64,000 nt of DNA, taken from assembly GCF_001704415.2 (NCBI RefSeq), contig NC_030822.1, forward strand, positions 53,437,345 through 53,501,344. The letters are read 5' to 3'. This DNA comes from Capra hircus (Eukaryota; Chordata; Mammalia; Artiodactyla; Bovidae). Each line of letters starts with the position of its first letter. Positions within the stretch are counted from its first letter, which is position 1. A model generated the notes under the pieces. The model searched no databases. It was not told the DNA's origin and saw only the letters and a program-made list of their open reading frames with translations. The translations under genes were made by a program, and so were the position numbers. Below, one piece after another: positions 1-11,000 of the stretch.

Positions 1-285
1 TCCTGAATATTCATTGGAAGGACTGATGCTGAAGCTGAAACTCCAATACTTTGGCCACCTGATGGGAAGAATTGACTCATTGGAAAAGACCCTGATGCTG
101 GGAAAGATTGAAGGCAGGAGGAGAAGGGGACGACAGAGGATGAGATGGTTGGATGGCATCATTGACTTGATGGACTTGAGTTTGAGCAAGCTCCGGAAGT
201 TGGTGATGGACAGGGAGGCCTGGCCTGCTGCAGACCATGGGGGTTGCAAAGAGTCAGACACAACTGAGCGACTAAACTGAACTGA
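1..285 (+). mobile_element. BovB (RTE) LINE 3' end
   Basis: The 3' terminal part of a BovB element in sense orientation, entering from the left edge. It carries the ORF2 C-terminal coding remnant (LKLQYFGHLM, RRRRGRQRMRWLDG, VMDREAW) and finishes with the ctgaactga-type BovB terminus. It lies in the JAML intron before the exon at 1928. Confidence 0.9.
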
Positions 286-1927
286 TAATACTAGAAAGGA
301 GGGAAGATAATGAAATAATTAAAAGTCCATGTTTTAGAATCACATCTGACAGGCTTTAAATTTTAATTTAGAGAAAGTTCCTAATATTTGAAAGACAAAT
401 TTCAGGTGTATAGACAGTTTTCTTACAAATAAAAATAATGTTAACTTCCTGTACTTTTGCGCTAGAATCAGCCATCTCTCCACTTATAAGAGGTGATAAC
501 AGTAAAGGGGGTGAGAACGCGTGGGCTTTGTTTTCACTCAGGCCTGGGTGTGAGTTCTGCTCTGCCTTTTACTGGCCATGAAGCGCTGCGCTCATGCGGT
601 TTCTTCCTCTGTGAAATGGGAGGATAATAGTACATATCTCAAAATATTGTAATGACTAGGTGATAACCTAGGTGTTTAGCACATGTCTGGTGTGTTGAAA
701 GAATTCTGAATATTTAGTTCTTATTATTGCATTTAAAATATAGGGTTCAATTCTTGATATACTCATAGATTTAGAGGGCATTTTCTTCACGATTGATATT
801 CTTTGGAGTGAATTTTTATTACTTCCAAAATAATTCCCTCCATAGAGTTCCAAGTTCATAATATTTTCTTTTGCTTTCCTCCCATTGTACATCTTTCCTG
901 CTGAGTGGGAAGTTAGTGTTCTCCCAGGGACACAATTTGGATGAAAAAGTTAGCTGATGTACTGTGTTGCTTTGTGAGCTTTGCTCAATGCTCTTTTGAA
1001 GGAACTCTGTCCAAATAAGACCTAGACTTGTGTCTCCCTTAAATACCATCCTGCCTTTCATTTCTTGACTGACTTTGTGGTTCATTTATATAGAGCACTG
1101 TTGAAAAATCAGAAGCATCTTTCTAATTATTTTCTTTTTCAGGGACTTCTTAAAGTGACATAAGTAGTAAATATATGATGGGATCAGCTGTTTACACAAA
1201 TAAGCAGGAGGAAAAGACTACGAGTTGGAAAGCCAAGAATGGGAGGAAGGGGGAGCAGGTGTGGAAGGGGGAACAGGTGGGGAAGTGGGGACAGGGATTA
1301 AAATGAGAGAAAAGTCAAAAGGAAAACTGTCTGTTGTTTGACCTAATTAGCAAGCAGTCCTGTGACCTATAGTCTAGCGAGAATTGTCCTAAGCAAGTCC
1401 TAAGACAACTTGTAAAAGAATTAAGTAGAAGAGAGTCACCCATGATTCAGTTTTTCACCTGGGAGAGCCAGTGGGTTATTTATAAGAATGAGAGTTATTT
1501 CTACTTCCTGATTATGTTAAGCAGATGTGGTTCCTCAAGTGGGCGAACAGAAAGTGGAGGGCTTCATGGTTTTCCATTCTTTGTTACAGGCTTGAAGTGA
1601 AGTTGGGGCTTGTGGGAGAAGTTCTAGGAAAGGAGAAGGAGAAAGGAATTAAAGAGAAGCCAGAAAGTGTTTCTTGACATCAGTGGGACCCTCAGACTTG
1701 ATGTTGTGCTGGCAGCTAGAGGGTGCTGTCTTATCCTTGGGGTATTGTGTGGGTTTGATGAGAGGCCTCCGAATATTCTGGCCGCACAGAGGGAAAGTGT
1801 GCAGTGTGGGGTGGTGACATTGGTTTTACTGCTGAGGATCTTTGGCTAAACATGATCTCTTCCAGAAGTTCTTTGGCTTCTAGAGACTATACTTTGAGTG
1901 TGACTTGATTTATCATTTTATCCCCAG
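286..1927 (+). other. JAML: JAML intron (3' part)
   Basis: Intron preceding the second-Ig-domain exon. It holds a diverged MIR at about 541-690 and a purine-rich imperfect minisatellite at about 1246-1300 (units like ggaagggggaacaggtgg). I see no first-Ig-domain exon here, so earlier JAML exons lie left of the window. Confidence 0.7.
541..690 (+). mobile_element. MIR SINE remnant
   Basis: Resembles the MIR core and 3' part in sense orientation: a tctgccttttactggccatg segment, then tcctctgtgaaatgggagga and a tagtacatatctcaaaat stretch. Strongly diverged. Confidence 0.6.
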
Positions 1928-2040
1928 AGCTGATGGTTCATGTGGGTGATTCGACTCGGATGGGATGTGTTTTCCACAGCACAGAAGAGAAGCACGTGAG
2001 CAGGGTAGACTGGACGTTCTCATCAGGAGAGCCTGCCAAG
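1928..2040 (+). CDS. JAML: JAML exon: start of second Ig V domain
   Basis: The acceptor is tccccag just before 1928 and the donor is AAG|gtacgg at 2040/2041. The exon enters in the last two bases of a Glu codon and encodes ELMVHVGDSTRMGCVF and then the stretch to GEPAK. The Cys in GCVF is the B-strand cysteine of the V fold and the Trp in VDWTF is the core tryptophan. The exon ends in phase 0. Confidence 0.93.
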
Positions 2041-5000
2041 GTACGGAGGAGACGCCCTCGTTGTGTGGTGCCAGGACAGAGTGGGGACAGCAAGAACCTA
2101 GGCATCAGGTGCCACGTGGCGGTCTTATGAGGGCTTGGACTTTGGAGTTTGTTAAAACAAACAAACAAACAAAACTGGGCCTCTTAGCTTGGCTGGGCAA
2201 TTTCAGCTTCCAGTTGGGAAAAATGACTAATGAAGATGGTGGAGAAGTAAATGTTGCTACTGCTCGACTTTTTGGGTTGTCAAGATGCATCTAGGACATG
2301 GTGATGTAGAACACTGGTTCATGACTTGGCTACAGCATCTTGGTTTTATCCTTTCTCTCTCTTTTCCTTTTTATAGAATTCATGGAATAACAAGGGGGAA
2401 TGCTTTTGGTGACCAATGGGTTAGGCATAAGAATGATCGTCTTATTTGGGTTATTTTTGTGAGTTTTCTTCTGCACCCCTTCACCCCATTTATGTGATAG
2501 GATTTTCTTTGTCTTCATGGATGTGTTGAATGTTGGGATTAGTAATCCTGGAGGCCAAGATGAGGAGGGTACTTCACAGGAAGGCTGAAGCAGTAAACAG
2601 CAGGTTAGTTCATTAGACCAGTAGATGTCAACTATGGCATGGTGATGTCCTGATGAGTCAAGCTGTGTCTTGAGAGACATCCCACATAACTTATTGTTAA
2701 TAAAAGTTAAGATACAAAGCTTAGAAAAGATTTACCTTTTACAAATGAAGACATATTCCAGGTCATCCATACAAAATGTCATTTACACTCAGTTGATTCC
2801 TATATGCTGTTTGAGTGGATCAGAAAGGATGGCTTCATGGTGGGGTCTGGGGAATTACAGGTAGTTTCAGGTTCACCTCTGGGAACCCATTGTATATTTA
2901 ATTGTCATCCACCAAACTGAGTCACAGCAGAACATAAGATGATAGTTGACATTTGTGAGTTATTAATTTGAATCACAAGAGACAACAGGTTAGGTGCCAG
3001 GTCTTTTCATTCATATTTGTGTCTGTATCTTCATTTCCTGTTCTTAGAAACTTCTAAAAACTAATGGTATTTATATACTTTTTTGAAAAATTCTGACACT
3101 TTTTTATTTAACAAGTATTTTTAAAGCACCTGTTATATGGTGAACACTCAAAGCTCCTGCCCTGGTGGGAGACTTACAATCAAGATGGAGGGAGATACAT
3201 AGAAAAATAATGAGGAAATAGGAATTTCCCTGGTGATCCAGTGGTTAAGAATTTGTCTTGCAATGTAGGGACACTGGTTTGATCCCTGGTCAGGAAACTA
3301 AGATCCCACATGCTGTGGGGCAACTAACACCCAATGCAGCCAAATAATAGTAATAATGAAGAAATATATACACAGTATGTCAGGTAATAGTAAGAGCTAT
3401 GGAGAACAAGAAAGCAGGCTTTTGTGATTGTTTTTTTATGTAGGTGGTCAGGGAGGCCTCACCAAAAAGGTAACATTTGAGTAGAGGTCTCGGGGAAGTG
3501 AAGGAGGCAACCATGTATCTGTCTAGGTGGGAAGAGTGTTCCAGGCATAGGGAGCAGCAAGTGCAAAGGCCCTGAGGCCAGCACTCAGGAGCAGCAAGGA
3601 GGCTGGTGTGGACACGTGTGTCCGTGGCTTTGTGTTTTCTGATACTTTCTGATGATACCTTTACTGCTTCTACATGTAGGGCCTCTGAATCCCGAGAGCT
3701 CCCTCCAACCCCAGTCCTTCAGTCTCTTACATTTTGCCTTTCCCTTCTAGGAGGAGATTGTGTTGTGCTATCAGCCCAAACTCAGGGCACCCAAAGGGTA
3801 CCCCCAGAACTGGGGCCGCTTCTGGAACCGTGTGAACTTGGTGGGAGACACTTCCCGCAATGATGGTTCTATAATGCTCCACGGACTGAAGGAGTCTGAT
3901 GGAGGAAACTATACCTGCAGTATCTACCTGGGGAACCTGACCTTCAGGAAAACCACTGTGTTGCAAGTGATCCTGAAAGAGCCCCGAAGTATGTAACATC
4001 TGGCCGGGTGGGGAGGAGGGGCTGCATAGCTGGTAGGTAGGGGCACCACTAGGGTGAAGCTGGAGAGGCTTCTAGGATGCAAAATTTAAGGAGGCATCAC
4101 TCTCAGGTCCTGTACTTGCCTGCCCCTGATAAGCCTCGTACTTATCAAGCACTCCTACTCTGTGCTTGCATGACCTTGAGAGTAATCCCTCCTTAAATTT
4201 GGTCCCCTAGGCACCTTGCCTGCCTCACCCTAGTGCTTCCCTGATGGTAGGTCAAGGGAAAAAAAGGTAATACTACTGAGTGAATGCCAACCCCTCTGCC
4301 AAGCTTCACTCATGGTTTCTGTAATATACCAATTTAAAGATACAGGAGCTCAGAGATGGATTGGGGTCATTTTGACTTGGCTTCAAAGGAGATGCTCTAT
4401 GCTCTGTAGTAGAAGGGAAGATGCTCCTGAGCTGGTGAGAGACATCAAAGAACAGAGGAAACAGGAAGGGGAAGGAACCAAAAATAGAAGGAGTTTCTGA
4501 TCCCAGGTTCTTTATTCTTGCAGTGTGTATTAAGGCCATTGGTGAGGAAGAGAGTAAAGACTCAATTGTGTTGACTGAGAGAGGTTGATAAGTAAGGGGT
4601 TAAAGTTAAACCAGAACCCAGTTAGCAGTCAGGATGTGGCCTGTGGACTTTGCCTTTTGCGAGGGCCCCAGGGGTTGGCTGTGGTTGGCTGGGGGCAGGG
4701 ATAGGGGTGAGGAAGCACCTCTACCCTCAATACCTCTGGCCAGAGACTTAAGTCCATGGAGGCGCCTTCTTGTCAGTAATGGAGGATGCCAGCTGAGAGG
4801 GAAGCAGGACAGATGGCTTTCTTCACTCTCAGAAGTCTTCCCTCTGCTTCGCAGGAAAGAGAAGCCATTAGCGGGGGCTCATGCAACTTCTGAGCCCTCC
4901 ACACCCGCAAGCAGACCTCCATCTACTCCATCCTCGTCTTTGCCTGCCATCCTGAGCTCCCTTCCCTCTGGGGGTTTATCTGAGCCGCTGTGCTTCTCCT

Positions 5001-8000
5001 CCTTCTCAGGACCCTCACAACATGCCTCTAAGCTCACACGGTCCATGGGCTTCTGCCATTAAGCTCACGCATACACTCAACTCTTCCCCTTACCCGTGTC
5101 CTTGTCTACTTTAGCTCTCACCCTATGTCATACCTTTTCTTTTCTCTCCTCTTTCACTTGACCTTTATTTATTTATTTATTTTAATTGGAGGATAATTAC
5201 TTTGCAGTATCGTGCAAAGTACATCAACATGAATCGCACATAGGCATACACGTGTCCCTTCCCTCTTGAACTCCTCCCCACGTCCCTCCTCACACCACCC
5301 CTCCAGGAGACACAGACATAAAGAACAGACTTTTGGACTCAGTGGGAGGAGTCGAGAGGGTGGGATGATTGGAGAGAACAGCATTGAAAGATATATATTA
5401 CCATATGTAAAATAGATAGCCAGTGTCTTACTTTTTCTTGAAACACCTTTATTGAGATACAACTCACACGCCACACAATTCACCCATTTAAAATGTACAA
5501 CTCAGTGGTTTTAGTATATTCTGAGTTGTGCAACTTTCATCGTGATACATTATGCATTTCTTTCTAGACACAGTCAGATAGTTTGCTAAAGGACTGAACT
5601 CAGCGTCTTCTGTCTCATCTTGCATTAACTCCTAGTACTCTGCAGTCAGCCTTCTACTTGCACCTCTCCTCCAGTGTAGGTCACCAGTGGCACTCTAACT
5701 GTCCATCCTTGACCTTCCCCACCCCAGTAGCATTGAACACCATGTTCTGTGCACATGTAATATATTCTGTTAGACGCAACCTATCTGTCCATCCATCCAT
5801 CCATCCATCCATCTCTGTATATGAACTCCACCCAGATATTCCACAAATACTCAAACACAAATAATCCAAATCTACCACTCACACCTCTCCCCTGCCCACC
5901 TCTCCAACCTCAGTCGATGCCACTGCTATCGACACAATTATCCAACTGGATAATCATACTGGATATTATCCAACTGGATAATTGCCTGGGAGTTGTTCTT
6001 GATTTTTCCCTTTCCCAGGACCCCTAGTCTAACAAGTCAACAGGTCCTGTGATTTCTACTGCTGACTTTGGATCTGTCTTCTTTCTCATCTGGCACCATC
6101 CCCTGGCATCATTCTGCCTGTCGACCTGTCTTAGACTGTAGGCCTCTCACCAGTCTCTGCTTTCGCTTTGTCGCTACCCCTCATTCTCGGTGCGATCTTT
6201 CTCAATCACAAATCTGAACTTCCTACAACCTTTCAATGTCTTCTCCATTGCCTACAGAAAAAAACAAAACACAAAGCAAAACGAAAAATTGAAACAAACT
6301 CCTCATTGAGATAATCAAGGTCCTTCATGACTTAAATCCTATTATCTACCCAGCCTCATTCCCCATCACGCCCTCAAACACAGCCTTTGACCCAGAGCTG
6401 TGAACCTCTTTCTAGTTTCTCTAAGCACCATCCTGAACCGAAAGGTTCCAGATGTTGAGTTTAATGTCCCTACCTCCCCCACCCCAATCCTTCTCCCATT
6501 GTTGCTAAAATCTTCGATAGTTCGTTTCAGACTCAAACTTTAGAACTTTTGCTGACAAAGTCTCAGGTTCTGCTCCCCATAGAACCGGGAGCCCTTTCCT
6601 CAGTGCTGCTTTGTCCCGCATGCGGACTGCTCTCACAGTGCCTATAGCGTCCGTGGCATTCCGTGCACACCCTCCCCCTCCTTGAGGGCACGGACCATGC
6701 GTCATTGGTCTTTGTATCTTCTGTGCCTAGTACTATCTGGCACCCAGGAGGTGTTTGATGTATGTGTTCGGAGTGAATTGAGGAAATGGGTGAAGGGTGC
6801 TATATAGATGGATGGAAGTGTCGTGCTTGGTATCACGACTATGGGGCTGTGTTGTAGCCTAGATACCTTTGAAAACAATCACTTCACCACAGAAAGGGCA
6901 GCAGCCTGTAACATGTCTGTTTTTGGTGAACCACATTTTAAGATAGAATTGTTAACGTAAACGGAAACTCTGCTGTACGTCAGGTGATATTCTGTTTACC
7001 TACCCACTTTCATCTATATTTTAAGGGTAAAAAGGGGTGGGCAAAGGCTGGTTCTCAATCTAAAGGGGTCAGCTGGAGTCCCAGTGCTTCCATGTGGGGT
7101 GAAGTCTGGCCTTCTCCCCCTGCTTCCTGACGTGGCAGTTGCTGCTTGGCATAGAGCTGGTGAGGCTCCCAGCTCTTCTCTGGAATGTTGCGGCTCTGTC
7201 ATCGCTCTTCTCCTTTCCCAAGCACTGGTGACCCCGGTAGCCCTCAGACCAGAGATTCTGGATGGTAACCAGCTGGTGATCATCGTGGGGATTGTCTGCG
7301 CCACCATCCTGCTTCTTCCGGTTCTGATACTGATTGTGAAGAAGGCCTATGGAAATAAGAGGTACGGGGCTGCTCCCATCTCTTGGGCTGGGAGGCTGAG
7401 GCGCCTTTAGCCTGAAGTGGAAGAGAGTGATAGGACCCTATGCGTACCATTTTCAGGGAAGGGTGTATTTTATTTATTTTTAGAAAGGTTTATTTATTTG
7501 TTGCGGTGGGTCTTCTCTAGTGGCGACCAGTGGGCTTCTCGTCACAGCGGCTTCTCTTGTTGCTGACACGGGCTCTAGGTGCTCAGGCTTCAGTCATTGC
7601 AGCAAGTGGGCTCAGTAGCTGTGGTGCACAGGCTTAGCTGCTCCATGGTGTGGGGGATCTTCCTGGACCAGGGAATCGAGCCTGTCCCCTGCATTGGCTT
7701 GAGGATTTTTAACCAGTGAACCACCAGGGAAGCCCAGAAGGGAGTATTTTAAACCAGCCACCATCTGGGGTAATCGTGTTAGATGTCGTCATCTAGTGAC
7801 CCCACCCCTTTTGCTCACTGTTCAGTCCCTAAGTCGCCTCTGACTCTTTTGCGACCCCATGGACTGTAGCCTGCCAGGCTCCTCTGTCCGTGGGATTTCC
7901 CAGACAAGAATAGTGGAATAGGTTGCCATTCCCTTCTCCAAGGGATCTTCCTGACCCAGGGATCAAACCCATATCTTCTGCATTGGCAGGTGGATTCTTT

Positions 8001-11000
8001 ACCACTGAGCCACCAGGGAAGCCTCCTCTGTTCTTGGTTGTCCTGAAAGGCCTTGCACATTCCCACATCATCCTCATTTTATAATATTACAAAGACTTAC
8101 AAATGTTTGTCCAAGTGGAGCATAATTAACAGTATAAATCCTATGCAAGAACCATAATGGTGCTATTCAATGCCTGAGAGAAATGATTTTTGAATTAGCC
8201 ATAGTACGTATACACTTTTTAGAGAAGCTCAGATTTTGAGGGTTGTCAGTGACTTTATTTGAAGGACCACATTTTAATTATGAGAAGCTACTTTTGAATG
8301 GACAGCCTCTCAGGTCCTAAATTATTTTTAGGGAATGTATTTTTAAAGGCTTGAAGTTCTCCTGTACATGCATGCTCAGAGTTGTGTCTGACTCTTTGCG
8401 ACACCATGGACTGTAGTCCTGCAGGCCCCTCTGTCCATGGGATTTTCTAGGCAAGAATACTGGAGTGGGTTGCTATTTTCTCTACCAGGGGATCTTCCTC
8501 GCCCAGGGATTGAACCTGTATCTGTTTGTTTCCTGCATTGAACAGGCAGATTCTTTACCAGCTGCACCACCTGAAGTTCTCCTAGTATCTCAGAAATTTG
8601 CAGATGCTCTGGCGTGAGCATCTTGCTAGGGCAAGTTGACCCTCCTTTTGAAATAGTGTCAAGGGGCAAGAACCCCCATTTAGACTGAGTAGAGCTGGCT
8701 TTTAGGTCTCCTTTCCCCATGGGACATGGATCATACAGAAACTGCTGGTGTCTGCTAGGTTTGCATTTGACTCCCCAGGGGCTTTCTGACTTGGTTTTGA
8801 AATTGAAAGTCTTTGCTCTGGGCAGGTGTGCAACACAGAACGAAGAGTTAGACAATGTGGCTTCCCTATCAGCTCACTTCCCTGATCTGGACCTCAGTTT
8901 CTCTCAAAATGAAGAACAGAACTCCCATGTCTGTGTATCTGTTTATTCTAAAGAATAGTCAGATGGATGTGTTGAGATTTGTGCATAAACATGGTTGCCG
9001 TAACAAAGGTTATAATTAAAAACTGAAATCATTGCCTGAAAATCAGTGCCTGTCAGAAAGGTAATGATCCAATGAATTGGTATTCCAGTCGATGAAATAC
9101 TGCTCAGCTCTGTATGTAATGATGGGAAAAGATGTCCAAGAAGTAATATACAATGTATAGTAGGATCTTATTTTAATAAAAAAGTAAATTATGTAATTCT
9201 CACTTCAGCAGCACATATACTAAATATATTCTGTGTGAGTATACTTATGCAATGAGAGAAGTTTGGAAGGATAATTTAAAAATACTAATAGTGCTATTTG
9301 GGAGAAAAGAAAAGGTTTGTCCTACGAGGGTAGGAGGTTTACTGGAACTTGAACTTCAGACTGTCTACATTTCTGTATTATTTATACTAAATATATTCTG
9401 TGTGAGTATACTTATGCAATGAGAGAAGTTTGGAAGGATAATTTAAAAATACTAATAGTGCTATTTGGGAGAAAAGAAAAGGTTTGTCCTACGAGGGTAG
9501 GAGGTTTACTGGAACTTGAACTTCAGACTGTCTACATTTCTGTATTATTTGAATTATTTTACAATCAGAGCATACAACTTTATAATCAGGAAATATGATT
9601 AAAATATTTACACTTTGAGACAAAAAAAACAGATTCCCTTCTAGCTTTAACCCTGGTTGTTGTTTTTAGCTGTACTTCAGGCCAAAGTAGAAAAACGGAA
9701 GGCCATTCAGTAGCAAAAGCAGAAGGCAGATGGTCAAGAGATCAAAGGCCAAGGGGCAAGGAAGAGGCCAGAGCTCATAGCCCTAGGTGTTTGCGGGGTT
9801 GATTCTGCTTGTCCTTCTCCCAGGAAGAGTCCCAGAGCCTTTGAACTGGTGTCTTGCTGAGTTTCTGCTGCCCCCTGCTGGTCCAGCTTCTTCTCCCTAG
9901 TCCTCGGAAATGATGATATCGAATCCCATGGAGTCCCTCTATTAAATCACTTACAGTTGTTCTGGACAGGAAGTTATTAGGGTGACAGTGGAGAGGCTGA
10001 GGGCTTCCCTTGTGGCTCAGCTAGTAAACAATCCGCCTGCAGTATGGGAGACATGGGTTCGATCCCTGGGTTGGGAAGATCCCCTGGAGAAGGGAAAGGC
10101 TACCCACTCCAGTACTCTGGCCTAGAGAATTCTATGGATTGTATAGTCCATGGGGTTGTAAAGAGTCAGACACCACTGAGCAACTTTCACTCACTAGAGA
10201 GGCTAAAGCTGTCTTCAGCCCAGGCTTTATCTAAATACTTATCTGCTCTCCATTAAAGAGATGCATGCCTCAGATTCTAAGCTGAGCTGTGTAGTGCGGG
10301 CTGAAGGTGTCTAGAAGTGGGTCCTCCTCTGGGGTCTTTTTTTAATAAAAACTCTCTGTGGTCTTGTGTTATCACCCTTGACTCTACAATGCCAGGTGGT
10401 TAATTGCACGTGCTTTTCATGTCTTTGCAGTTCAGTCACTTCCACCACTCTGGTCAAAAGCCTGGAGAACACAGAGAAGGCTCGTGCAGAGGTAAGAGAG
10501 GAATTCTGCCATTTTGGAACCTCCCTGGCAGTCCAGTGGTTAAGACTCTGTGCCTCCAATGCAGGGGGACATGGGTTTGATTCCTGGTCAGGGAACTAAG
10601 AGCCCACAGGCCTGCAGGGCCAAATAAATAAATAAAATAATAAAAAAAGACAAACCAAAAAACAGAATTATGCTGTTTTGCAGCTGTGCCCCATGAGGAC
10701 AAGTGGAGACTGCTCCAGCACCCAGGTGGTGTCTTTATCATTCTCCTGAGAACTGTGTCTCATTCATTGTTATGTCTCAGCACCTCCAGTGCCTGGCCCA
10801 GAGCAGTGCTTAGGAGATCTCCATCACGCAGTAACAGCCCAGGAGAAGTAAATAGCTTAGTGAGTAGGGGTGGGCGGGGCCAGCCCAGCAGCCCAGCCCA
10901 GTCTTGGAGGGTCCTGGGAAAGAGGACTGGACTTGAAATTGAAAAGTCCCAGTTCAAGCCCAGCTCTGCCACTCCCTGAACCTCTGATTTCTCATCCCCC

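Larger units (their letters stand above)
9060..9615 (+). mobile_element. L1M 3' end with internal tandem duplication
   Basis: Diverged L1 3' UTR in sense orientation (gatgaaatactgctcagctc, a taatttaaaaatactaatag block, and a terminal tataatcaggaaa before an A-rich stretch). It contains a U6-like fragment at 9198-9224 and an exact 167-bp tandem duplication at 9216-9549. Confidence 0.6.

Noticed and set aside
5788..5813. (CATC)n and other short tandem repeats as possible CRISPR or regulatory arrays
   Set aside because: Uninterrupted microsatellites without spacers in a mammalian genome; ordinary simple repeats.
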